Shown in pieces: positions 37,001 to 50,800 of a stretch of DNA of 64,000 bases. Numbering within the stretch: the first letter of the stretch is position 1; each line of letters opens with the position of its first letter. This DNA is from Margaritifera margaritifera (Eukaryota > Mollusca > Bivalvia > Unionida > Margaritiferidae). The notes under the pieces are model-generated. The model was not told the origin of the DNA. It saw only the letters and a program-made list of their open reading frames with translations, and did no database searches. The position numbers and the translations under genes are program-made. The stretch spans positions 2,389,001 through 2,453,000 of the forward strand of contig JAQPZY010001569.1 of the NCBI GenBank assembly GCA_029931535.1. Reading direction: 5' to 3'.

Positions 37001-40000
37001 AGTTGGTCCGAAATGAAAATGGTGCCGATCTGACATCCAATATGTCTGCCATGGCAGCCATCTTGAAAATTTTGTTATCGCTACTCCTTCCGAATAGATG
37101 GTCATATCAACATGGGGTTTTCACTAAAAGACTTATTATGATGTCCACCATGGCAGCCATCTTAAAAATCTTATCACAAATCTACATCAACAGAAAGTCT
37201 TATTGATGTGGAGTTTTCACCAGAAGACGTCTTATGATGTCTAGTTAGTCTTAAATGAAAGTGGTGCCAATCTGACATCCAGTATAGCCGCTACAGCAGC
37301 CATCTTGAAATTCTTGTTATTCCTACTCCTGAATGGAAAGTCATATCTTGAAAATATTGTTATCTCTACTCCTCTCTAAATGGATGGCTATATCAACATG
37401 GGGTTTTCAGCAATAGACTTCTTATGATACCTAGTTGGTCCTAAATGAAAGTGGTGCCAGTCGTACATCCAATATGGCTACCATGATGACTGTCTTAAAA
37501 ATCTTGATGTCACTATTCCTCCTGAATGGTTGATCATTATGACATGGGATTTTAACCAAAACTCTTCTAAAGATGTACACTTTGTCCAAAATGAAAATGG
37601 TGCCAAGCTGACATCCAGTATGTGTACCACAGAAGCTAATTTGAAAATCTTGTTATTGCTGTGGAATATAAGAGATGGTTTCAACACTCGACAGTAAAAA
37701 GGAAGAAATGGTCTTATCTTAAATTCCTGGAAATTCTTTTTGCCCAATGGAGCATCAGTCCCTTCAAGAGACTCTTGTTTATTAATGTGTAGTATTTTAT
37801 TTTGTCTAAACTCCACATATCATAAAAAATGTACAGATCTTTAAAAATATTTTGCTTTCTTCATATTAAGTTATGAATATGTCTTATTTGAATTTACAAC
37901 AACTTGTGACTTGGACAAGCTTTTTGAATGGTATCTGGATAGATAATACATGTTACATAGTGTCTATCATATTGTACATTCACGAGTTTTAGTGTTCCAG
38001 CTCGAAAGAAACAGAGGGGCCCCCAGCCCCACCCCTAAAAAGACATCATTGCACTCTCCTGCCTTCTTGAACTGCAAAATTAGCAACTTTATAAACACAA
38101 TGTCATTTTTGACATGCCTCATTAGTTAAATTGATTGTTTTAATTGTTTTTCAAACTTGAATCACTTGCTTAATTTGTTGCAAATCACATTCTACTAGGA
38201 TCAAACACCAAGTGGCAGCTGTATATCCTCGCTTGAGCTTAACTTTAAGATCCAAAGGCATTACCACAAGTGATCTGGCTTTGAAGTGTCTGTTTCATTA
38301 AAGGTCACTAACTCAAAGATGACTTTGATTGTTTTTTCTGCAACATTAAGGAGTAAGTGTCAAGGTCTAAATATTCCAGGCATAAGTCGGTTTTTTTTTT
38401 TCTTCAAATAATATCCAATCCAACAATAAACTTTACCATTTCCCAGCAGCTGTTGGAAGGATTACACCTTTGGTACAGAAATGCAGGGTGAAAAGCGTCA
38501 ACATTCCCAGCTTAAAAATCATAAAAGTTGGAATGCACAAGCAAATTTGTTCATTTTAACATTTAATTTCTTGATGAAATCAATGCTGTTGCTGTTTATC
38601 TGACATATTACCTGATACACAACCCTGTGGCCAGTCTTGTTTTGACATGGAATGAAGTAATAATGAGAGGCTGTGTATGTACTTGACGAGAACAATAAGA
38701 AATATTGTATTGATAATATGGATGAAAAAATAGAACTGTGGCTATTGATATTACATCAGCTTCCTTGAAACTTGGAGATAAAATAAACCCATCATGAATA
38801 TGAACTACGTCACTTGCACCATAAAAAATGTTTTTGCAATCATAAAATGTTGCAAGTAAAGAATACTTCCTGTATAATGTGAATGTCTATTATGATGTTG
38901 CACAGCTTTTCCTCATTTGTCATCAACAAAAAATGCACTACACCCACCCAACACTTTTTTTTTATTTTTAAGAAGTATCTGTACTGGTCTTATAGGTCTG
39001 TTTCATGTTTGTAGTAAATACTGGAGGTATATTGTTGCTCTTAAAAGTCACCACCTCCCCTGTCCCGTGCACATCTAATACATGTAACAAATGTAGCAAG
39101 CACATGGTTAGAACAGTGTTTACAGTACCCACCGGAGTTTCATTGGGTCGACTTTTTCTTATTTTGGGTTAGGTCTGTAACAGCTGCAATATACAATCAG
39201 CAGTAGGGCTAGCCTGCTTTACCATATAAATCAAAGCATAATATATGGAAAATTGGAAAAATGTACTAACAAAACACATATTTTACAAGAATATTTTAAT
39301 GGTAAATAAATCATTTAGTTAGCAAATTAGGTCAATTGTATGAAAATTTTCAAAAACAAAATATAAGGGAGTGATGGAACACTTATAAAGGGAGTTGAGC
39401 TTACAGAATCAAATATGGTAATTTTCATTGAAATGTGGATCTTTTTATTAAATCACCATGTAAATGGGTGGTGGTAGGTATTTAATTAGAGGTATAATAT
39501 TTTCTTTGTACCCTGATGTTATTAATTACTTTATATTTTTTGTTATTTATATGCATAGAGCTGACATGTTATCATTTAATAATAATGTGTACAAAGTAAT
39601 CAGTCCATCATATAAAATGCAAGTTGTCAACTGGCTCTTTTTTATTGTCATTTTTTCTTTTCTTTAAATGTCCACATTGTTAGCTTGGATTCATTTTATT
39701 TTCCATATAAATTCTACTTGTTTGATTACAGTTTGAGAAGAAAATATCAATTTGAAAAGAAAATATCAATATAAATTTTCATTTTGAAATTATTGATATC
39801 ATTATGACATTGCTACTCTCCACAAAGGTCCCTTATTGCAGAAAAGTGCCCTTACGCCCCCCCCCCCCCCCCACCTCTGTAAGAAATTTCTGGCAGGAAC
39901 ACTGTATTTTATAGTACACAGATTTCATCAATCATTTAAGAGGAGTCGGGTAATCTGTCATAAGTTTTTGGTTTCTGAAAAGATACGTTTCAGGTAATTT

Positions 40001-43000
40001 CAGAATCAGTTTCTTCTTCAAATACATTACTAGATCATACTATCCTAGGAGTGTGACCACTACTTTGCAAATCTAGCCATCCCAAGCTAGTTTTGAGCAA
40101 TAAAAAGCTAAAAGTCACCTGCCCGCATAGGTGGGAGTCAGACAAGAGTGATCTCCCTTTGGATAGAGGGGATTGGATCTAAATCCAGTCCATACATCAA
40201 TTACTACTTCTGCTCATGCTAGGAAGCATGCTCTTTTAAAGACCTCACAACCCTGTATTTAATTGGTACCTTTTTCTTGTTGGAATTGAGTCTGAGGAGT
40301 TTTCTCGCACAAAGAAGTGTACTCCATATAATTTGTTTTTTTTCTATTTCTTGCTATTTTCTATCTGGGACAAAGTTCTCACTTTATTGGTTTAACTTCA
40401 TCATGCGATATATATGTCGGAACCATTTTGGTTACCTGCCCTATGTTCGGTAGTACATTCATTCAAATAATGTGTACTTGACCTAGTATATGAATTCTGT
40501 AATGAATTGTCTAATATTACATACCAAAGAGGTCTTGCATGTAATACTTACAGACATTTATGTTGGTTCTTAGCATCCTCTTAAAGTAAGTTTATGCAAT
40601 GCTTGATTGATTTAACCTGTATAGGCTATTATTTTGTCTTCTGCATTTACAGATGTTAACAGTGGGCAGAACTAAGTGCTCTGAGTGCAATACTTTAAGC
40701 TGGCTGATGATAACCACGGTACATGCATGAAATGTATGGGGTGCAATTTGAGTAATGTGACATTTGCACTTGATGGACAGAATCTATGGGCTACTGTCTT
40801 GACCAGACAGTGCACACAGACTAATGATAAGAAACACACCATAAGCGATGAGGATGTCATTAGCATTGCTACCTCAGTGAAGAACTTTCTACTGGCAGAA
40901 ACATTGAAAGCGAAGAGTTCACCAGTTCAAAAGAAAATTAAACAGATAATTTCTTCACAGGTCTCACGCACAGCTCTAGCTCTGCCTTCACCTCCATGAT
41001 TGGAACAGATCTTTGTGGCGATACCTTTAGGACCAATTCCAACTATGTACAGCAGCCCATCTGGACCAACAGCAGCTTTATAAGTTGCTTGGCAGTGGTC
41101 AATACTGGTTCTAGCAGGGCTTCAACTGATTCAGGGAGGGATTGGTTACAGTGATGAAGGAAACAATGACCTTGCTCTATCATGACTGAACTTTGCCATC
41201 AGCTGTAGAGCAATTACAGTCAGCACCAGATCTGATATGGCCTTTGCTTATGCCTGAGGGGAAAAATATCACAAATAGCTAAGTTTCTGCTGTGGCATTT
41301 TGAGGATAAGAAGTTGGTAGCCATCACTATGAAAGGCTACCAATCCACAATCTCAGACTGTTTCATCGCCATGAAAGGGAGGATATAGGCCAAAGCAAAG
41401 ACCTCTCTGTTCTTCTGGTGCTCTTTGACTGGATACAACCAAAGGCTTTGGCCCTGTGTCGAAAATGCAATCTATCATGGATTCTGACACAGGTGAACAA
41501 GCAACATTTTAATCTCCACCTGGAACCTTTTTGGTTTGTCTCATATAAAAAAACTGCTTTATAGTCACTCCAGCTATAGCAGGCAGAATCAGCGAGATGC
41601 ATGTCTTGTCAGTTAATCTGAACTATCTGCAGTAACTCCCACAACTCTTACTTATTATCCTAAGGTATTATGATCAGATAATATATTTGAAGAAGAAACC
41701 AATTTTTGAAGTGAAGTATGTTTCTTTGATAAAACTTACTCGATCATGATATGGTCACACCCTCCCAACCTCCCCCCAGTTATTTCTTAAACCGACAGAG
41801 CATGCATTATTGTTCCAGAAGTAACTGAAGTATGGATGGGATTTTAGCACAAAGCCCACTATCCAAGGGGAGATCACTCTTATCAGATTCCCACCTATGT
41901 AGGCAGATGACTTTTAGATTTTTTAATTGCTTAAAACTAGCTTGGTAGGGCTGGATTTATGAGGTAGGGTTATACTCCTAAGGTACTTTGATCAGGTAAG
42001 TATTATCAAAGAAACCTTTTATTACTTCAAAAATTTATGTCTGCAATTTTACTATCCTTTCACCTTCATGTTTATTATTTTAATAATCCAAGTATATCTC
42101 CAATTCTTATTGTCTGATTTCCATAAGAATGAACATGACATTACAATGAAATCTACAAATGTTGTTGGGTCACAGTGACCTACTTTTCTTGCAACAGTAA
42201 CACTGGTGTGAAATCTCATTTGTTTGCTTTATTTTTAGTTACTAAGTGGTCAGCCTCCTGATGGAGAAGAGTCATCACAACCAGATGATTTACTTGATGG
42301 TGCTACAAAAGATGAACAGAATGTAAGTCTACACCATGTCAAGCGTTTGTTAACTTTTTCTGATTTTAAAGTTAATAAATTTCAGCAATAAACAAATATC
42401 ATGCATCATTTTTGTGGTCCCTAAAAAAAATGGGAAATGTTTGTAATCATTTAAACTTGAGTGTTAGTGAGTGTTTTGTTATTCATATAGATGCTATACC
42501 TGTGGGCAAGAATTATATTTTCTGATCCAAGTGAGCATGACTGTTGAACTGGGTTTAGTGAATACTCTCATTCTTCTGATTTTGGCACTGCTCCAAAGTT
42601 GATCCCTTTCCATCTGTACTTTAAATTTTCTTTAATAACAAGTACTCCCATATTGAAACATTTGTGCCAAATCAAAGCTAAAATAATGTGTGAAAAATGT
42701 ACTGAGTGATCTATTTTTATATCTATGTTTAAGAGAAACTTTTAGTAGGCATATTTTTTGTTAATTGTTTTTGAAAAGTATGCATGATTTGTTTATATCA
42801 AGTGTGGCATCACTAGGAAAATGCTGAAGTTTATGAGAATTGGGTGTACCACACATTACGCATAGCATCATGTTTATTTACTGATCATGCTGATGAAAAT
42901 TTCTTTGAACTACATTACTTACTTTTAAATTATAATAATAATTGGATGAGCGGTATTATATTTAGAAGAAATACCATTTCAATATTGTAGGTTATTACAC

Positions 43001-44832
43001 AATTTCTCATCATTTCATATCCTACAAAATAATGTACTCCGTTATGCTCTGATGGCAGACCAATGAAACCAGATCTATGAAAATCAAAATTACTAGTAGT
43101 CCTAGAATTCCTGGTGCTATTGAAGCATCTATGGCATTCTGATAACAACTTATTAATTGCACCATCTTCCTTTTTGTTTAAGCCACAGTTAGTCCAAACA
43201 GTGTTCTTTGTCTGTTTAATGAGTAGAAGATCTTGTTTGGGCTTATCTTCCAGTGCTTGACTATCAACCATTACTAAACCACACTGATCATGATACTTCT
43301 CTGCAGCTTTGTAGTTTATGTCAGCATAAAATGTTTTTCTTTTGTAAATTTCAAATTAAATGTAGCATTCACACTGAGGACCATGAAGGTGGGTATTCTT
43401 TTTTTTTTTTTACTTTGATACCTTAGCTTTGCTAGCTTGGTATTTTTGTTTTTACTCTCAGAATTTGAAAGAAGTCAAATTTTAACCAGAGGTATAGGTT
43501 TGTAAATTTACCTAGACTTCTTTGATTTTACCATCTGATATTTCTTGTTAAAGGTGGTGTTGAAGAGTTACTTGCAGCAGGTTAGGGAAGAGTGTTGTAT
43601 GCTGAAAGAGGAACTGTCCAAAAACAAGTTAGAGAGTATTCAGAGCAGTGGAATAAAGGTATGAATAGTGATTTTCATAGATGTCATTTTTCTACAAGAC
43701 CATTTTGTTTGATGTTTAGAAATTAATCATCTAACACTGAAAATCACAAAACTTTAGAAACATCAAGGGTATCCTTAGGCAAGACACAAGAACAATGTTC
43801 TTATTATTCTTCATGCACTAGCATCAACAACCTTGTTTGAGAACCTTCAAGAACCTTGTTCTTGTGTTGAGAACTCATACCACCTCCGATGTGGAAGTGG
43901 ACAAGAACAAAGATAGCAAAACGTGCATCGTTACTATGGTTTTTGTTCCAAAATCAACTCTAGTTGTTAGGGCAAGCACACTCAGTAACAACTGAAAACA
44001 TGTACTTGGTATTTGGGCAAGAATCCCAAACAGGTGTCCCAAAGATGGCCCAAGTTACAATGGTCGTATTCTGGCAACCAAATTTTGATAACTGACTGGT
44101 GATATGGGTAATATTGTTAATTACCGTATATGCTCACTTAAAAGTCAAGCCCAACTGTAAACGATATAGACCCTGACCTGTTATAATATGCTGGCATAGC
44201 AGGCTCTGTGTTTTCTACTGATTACTACTAACAAGCTGCATAGCTGCAGATCTGCTAATGCATTATTTGATGGCAAATATGGATCTGTGCAGTTTGCAGT
44301 TGGACTCAACTTATAAGTGAGTACATACAGTAACTGTTGTTCTTGGGGCACCAATTATCATGGATTTCATGGTTGCATAAAGATTTATAGAACAGTAAGA
44401 CCCCTTCCCAAAATCCATGAATTTAAGTACTGTTGAAAATGTCATTTTTCAAAACACCACAGAAATTGACAACTCAAAAAAAATTATGAATTCACAGTAT
44501 GCATGGAATTGCTTTACAGTTTTATCTAAATTATATTTTCATGAACCAGTTTCCTTGCCAAAATGTAATTTTCCATTATGTATACATGTCTCACACTTGC
44601 TTATTTTTTTATATTCTAGACTGGACTACAGCAAAGACTGTCAGAGCAGGACAGCACAATTTCAGAACTGAAGGCAAAACTTCTACGCAGAGATTTTGAT
44701 GTACAGACTTTAGACTCTGAAAGAGTAAGTTAGATATTCTCCTTAAAATAGAAGGATAGATAGATAGATACATGGATAGTTAGATACATGGATAGTTAGA
44801 TAGATAGATGGATAGTTAGATAGATGGATAGT

Positions 44833-44889
<57 letters not shown>

Positions 44890-47800
44890 GGATGGATGGA
44901 TGGATGGATGGGGATGGATGGATGGATGGATGGATGGATGGATAAATAGTAGATAGATAAATAGTTAGATAGATATTTAGATAGATGGATAGTTAGATAG
45001 ATAGATAGTTAGATAGATGGATAGTTAGATAGATAGATGGATAGTTAGATAGATAAATAGATAGATAGATAGTTAGATAGATGGATAGTTAGTTAGATAG
45101 ATAGATACTCAGTTGCCCAACTTCGTTTTTTATCAAACATGCATCTTGAGTCATGCATATTATATTATGGTGTTATTGGTCCATCCATCTGTTAACTATT
45201 ATTTGTCTGGCCCATAGTTTTGTAACAATTGGAGAAATTTTCATGATACTTTGCCCATGTATTTATCATTACTAGATAGTGTTTTTAACCTCTTAGATGA
45301 TATTTTAATGCAAGTTTGCCCAAGCATATATCATGTATAAAATGTCACAAGGTAGACCAAGCAGGGGCTGGATCAGTCAAGAGACAAAAACTGGTCATCA
45401 GATAGCAGATTTATTTACAGAAATTGAAAATGAGGCATACAGATCTACTCTATCTTGAGCAATTTCTGATGCCTATGTACACAGTGTAATATGGAAGGTA
45501 TTCCACAAGCTACTGCTGTATTTACATGTTCGTACAATGCTTTTCTTATTAAACACTGTGCATTTATTCTGTATAAGAATATTCACATAATAAATATGAA
45601 ATAATAGGAATGAATCTGTGAAATCACGCTGTTCGTATAACAAACATGAATTTATGGGATTATGCTGTTCATATAAGAGACATGTTGTTATGAAATTATG
45701 TTGTTCGATACCAGACATAAAAAATGAAATCATGCAGTTCAGACTCGAAAAATAGAATTGTGCTGTTCATATAACAGACATGAAATGTCCTATTGCACTT
45801 CAGTAAGGCGTTTAATCAAGGAACGATTCCAAATACATCACTCTTTCCAATCTGCCAGTGAATGCTGTCAGAATCTTACTTCCACACAGACTTAAGGCTA
45901 GAGCATGTTGTCAAATCGTTGACCCATCAAACAACACCACAGGTCCAGCATGGTTTTCACACAGCCAAGCCACAACAACTGCTTCCACACAGCCAACACA
46001 CCGTTATTGCTGGGCAAAGCATTCCAAGGAAAATGAGCTGAAATATGTCACTGAACCATGTAATGCATGGGCTAGGATCATTTAGTGCATTATAGTACAA
46101 CCACCACTATACATGTTCTGTATGTGTGCAAAATAAAAGACCTGGTTTACACATGAAAACTGTTGGACATTCAAAATAACTGTATATGAGTACATAATAA
46201 TTAAGTTTACATGTGAAGTTATCTACAACAAGGATGAATTACACTAAATAATGAGAAGCTGGAATCATTTCCATCATTTACTTTATACTACATTAATTAA
46301 TTCATGCCAGCTTGTTAATTCTGATGAAAAATATGACTGTAAACTGAAAATAGACACTGTTTCATTTTACAGCAATGTGCAGTGTGAAATTTGACTGACA
46401 ATGGAAATGTAGGAAAAATTCCAAAGCAAAATATTCAATAAAATACTGATGATGGAAAGAAAGAAAAAAGAATATGATTATTACATACCTCTACAGCTGA
46501 AAGATACACAGTCTTATAGAAGACAGCATCCTGACAAGTCATCAAACTGTGCATCTATACTGCAAAATTCAAGCCTTATATACATGTACCACAGGCAAAA
46601 AATGTGCAGTGAGGTACATGAGACCATGGTGCCAACAATTTGCATGTGCCACATTAAGTCAGTCAGCTGAGAACTAAAATCCTTTGTGATCATGAAATAG
46701 AACCCAAGGATGCACAATAGGTAATGCTGTAAGCGTAATTAAAAGGCAGGCAACGGGACCCATACCATATTTACATAAAATTACAGTGCAATGGCAACTT
46801 GACGCATGCAATTCTGGGACATATAGATGGTATGTCACATGCCTAGCCATGCCCCCTGCCTTATGGTGAAGGTCACAGCAAGAGAAAATGAAACTCTGAC
46901 TTGTATCCATGTCCAGATTATAACTTTTGAACCACCGAAAATATTTTTATGAAAATTAAACCCCTTATATATCATGACTGGACAGTGTGTCTCATGCCAT
47001 AGCCATGCCCCTTGCTTCACAATCAAGGTCATGACAAGAGAAAATATAAATCTGTGACTTCTATCCTTGTATGGGTATAACTTTTGAACCAATGAAGATA
47101 TTTTAATGAAACTTTAGTCTTTTATATATCTTGACTTGAGTCACTTATGTATTCAGTCATACACCCAACCTCAGGGTATTGGTCAAAACAAGGGATAATG
47201 TAAGTCAGTGTCCTGTTTCCTTATCCAAGCTATCACTTTTTAATCCCTACAGATATTTCGATGAAAGTTTACCCAGGTCCACACCTGATACAGTAGTCAA
47301 GTCCCATACTCGAAGGTCAAGGTCATTAGTAAGGAAAAGGTTATGAGATGGGTGTATCATGTGCTGATTTTAGTATACTTGTTTAAAAATTATTTTCTGT
47401 TTTTATTGATACAAAAACATGAATGAATAATTTAAAACAATGTTTTATAGCACTGTAAGTTTAAATTCAGGTACATCTTCTTGTATAAGTAATTATGATT
47501 ATGTTTGATCAGTAGTGGAAGAAATTCAGATCCATTTTAGTGTAACAATATCACCAAAGTCAACTGTTTAATGTATCTTTTAAGAAAATATTCTTTTTTG
47601 AAATTTATGCATGTTGTCCTTATTTTGCTAGGCAAATTTCCAGATGCAGCTTCAAGATAAAGAGAAGATTATTACAGATTTAAGGGTACGATTTTCAATC
47701 ATAACTGATACATAGGAATTTTAGGGGTCTGTGATAAAGTTTTGTTGTTCCTTTGCTTGTAATATAGTCCACATGATATTGTGATTGCTTACATTTTCTT

Positions 47801-50800
47801 ACATATGTTTATGGCCTACCACAAATGTGATGGGGGCATATATTGCTATCCTTGTTTGCCTATTGTACATACCATGTGTACTTGCTTATAAGTCGGATCA
47901 AACTGCAAAGACCCAGATCTGCTGTTACGTAATGCACTGGTAGATCTGGGTCTATGCAGTTTTCCAGGAGTAATCAGTAAAACAAACAACATAGACCCTG
48001 ATCTGCCTGCGCATTATGCAATGGCAGATCAGGGTCTGTGTTGTTTGAAGTTGGACTCAACTTATATGTGAGCATATATGGTGTATCCAGTAAAGTTTTG
48101 CATTTAGAATAATTTCTTCGGCATTGTGGTATTGCATTCGTGTTCAGTGAACACATTTCAGTTTTTTAAAGTCGATTTTACAATATAATGTTTTGTCCAC
48201 ACATTATCTAATATATTTACCTCTAAAAGAATTTACCAAAATTGTCACCAGATACACCAAGAGATAAATATGTATGGCATATGCACTTGAAGCAGTCAAT
48301 ACATACTTTTTCCCCATCCTGATTTTTGGCTTTTATGTTTTGGGAAACTTTCAGTATTTTCCAGAGGAATGAAAATTCTGTTACCAGCTATTAATAGAAA
48401 AGATTCTCAAAGAATCAATTAATTTGCATTAAATACCAGTGACTCAAATTTATTTGTTTGAATCAAAAGCTTAGTATGGAAAATCACTGGTACTCTGTGT
48501 GTTTGTACTCTGTTTTATGCGGAAGTCTGCATGAAGACAAATCACTTGCCACTTTATTGACATAACAGCTTGGATTATGTGCATTCTCATTGTGAGCACT
48601 TGTCTGTGAACTACCATGATATGTCAGATGACTAACATCAAATAGATAAGTTTTGATCATTCAGTTATGAAACATGGCTGATCTATTGATGATAACCGTT
48701 AGACAAGATGACACATTAATCAGGCATGCCCTCATGGATTGTCTCCCTTAAAGAAATTTGATTGGTTACAACATAATTACAAATGGGGGCATCCTGATGT
48801 ATTATCTTCTCTAGGCTAGTTAAAACAAACAACAAATATATTTGGCCATTTATTAAACTTTATTATGAACAGCAAATTATTCATTGCACTTCAGAAATGT
48901 TCAGAAATAGATCCAGATCTGCTAATTGCTGTACATATTACAAATTGGCTTATTTAAAGCAGACCTGTCACTAAAGGGTTGTAAAGTATTGGGCTTAACT
49001 GTGAGGTTTTCCAAGCCCATATTTGCAGCATTACTACTGTTACAGCCAATACAGTGTTTTTCTTTAAAAAATGATGCAAAATGACTAATGCTGCCTGTAA
49101 CTAGGGATGGCATTATTGCCAAATATTATGGTACCTTACAAGTTGAGATGTCATCATTAGAGAGCTAAATAGGCAAGACAATCATTTTTATCAAATAAAC
49201 TGGCACATATAAGCATGCAGTGAGATGAGCCAGACATGCTTAGCAGTTTGAAAACATGGCATGTGTTTTAGGAAAATGAAATATTTTACATTACTGTATG
49301 GTGTTGTTTGCAGTCAACAGACCTTAATCTTGTTAGTGCTGAACACCAGATGTTTTCATACAAGTGATAGAATCAGAACATAAGATCAGTAGATTTCAAA
49401 GTTTTGATCAGTATATTGGCTTCTAAATCAGTAGGATTTTTTATAGACATAAATTTTACATGTTTAAACTGGACTGAAAACAAGTGTATATGATATTTTG
49501 CCATAATATGTATTCTCTTCATATTATAATATAACAGAAAGTTTTCAACATGAATAAGATTCTGATGACAAATGCTACAATACTAATTAATATGAGTTAG
49601 GGTATTGTCAATTAAATGAAAAAGGAAGAGCTGTATATCACATAGTCACTGCAAAGATTTTTTAAATAAAATCCACAAGCATTTTTAGTTTCCTTCATAA
49701 GTTCACTGCCTGAGGACCACTGATAAAATTCATTGTAATTATCAAGTTTCACACTTAACAGGCTTTCAATTGTTTTTTGGTCCAGATTTTCCTTGAATCA
49801 CTCAGTATTTTTCGAGGAATGAAGAATCTCCTCTATGTATCAGCATTGGAATGTGGCAATGACAGAACTTTTGATCCAGTCTCAAATAAGGCTTTCAAAG
49901 TGGGTGTGTTTATTACAGAAGAATCATTGCCCCTATGCAATTGTGTCTGCATATGCCTCTTAATATAATTTCTTCCACACATACTGTCTTAAAATCCACA
50001 TTGCGTGAAATACACAATGCAAACTCAGGACCTTTGCTACTTGCCTGCACCTTTTTAAACATTTGATTTCCAGGCATTGTTGAACTTGCTGTTATATTTC
50101 TTAACTGATTTTTTTTTATATAGCATTGGTATAAAGCATCCATTTCAGTATTTTGACATGAATTGACCAAAAAAAGATAAGAGCTTCCCTTAAATACTAG
50201 TATTACTCCTAAAACATCTTGAAAAACACAATAACTATTAATACAGTTTCAGAATCAAAATACTGACAAGTGTTTCTGCCAAAATCATTTTTGGGTCGGT
50301 CTCTCCTTTTTATATTACCTCTGCCAAAGGTCAGCTGATTTTTAATCAAACACTCACATGTCATCATGGAGCACCTTTGATCCCTTTATTACTTATAACA
50401 CCTCAATCAATATTCTGCCCTTGACCTTAAACTCTCCAAATTACACCAATAAGGTAATTAATTTCCAGCTTTTTGTTTGCACAATACAGTCTTAATCGGA
50501 TTACAATCTGTCTGCATTGTTGCACTGGTGGTGGTACATTTCTGGTCCCCAGTAGACAGGTTTTGATTGGTTTCTGTAATATGTGGATAGAATGTGTAAA
50601 AATACCAGTTGTTTTTCAAAATGTAAAAAAAAAACTTTTAAATATTCAAAAGCAGTAAATTTTAACTATAATACAGTATGTGTGGTGGATGGCCCTTAAA
50701 ACTGTATTTTTGTCTTACTGCCAGTAGAATCACATGTACTGTATTTTTTTGGTCTATAAGTTAATGTGGAATACAAGTTGAATTCACTAATTCTGTACAT

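Larger units (their letters stand above)
40010..42013 (+). mobile_element. DIRS-like retroelement, internally deleted copy 3
   Basis: The left terminal region (AAAGTCACCTGCCCGCATAG then GTGGGAGTCAGACAAGAGTG at about 40110) is the reverse complement of the right one (CACTCTTATCAGATTCCCAC...GGCAGATGACTTTTAG near 41875). The whole is about 2 kb, with a gag-like relic and part of the recombinase but no RT or RNase H. ATCATACTATCCTAGGAG on the left matches the complement of CCTAAGGTATTATGAT near 41659. Confidence 0.8.
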
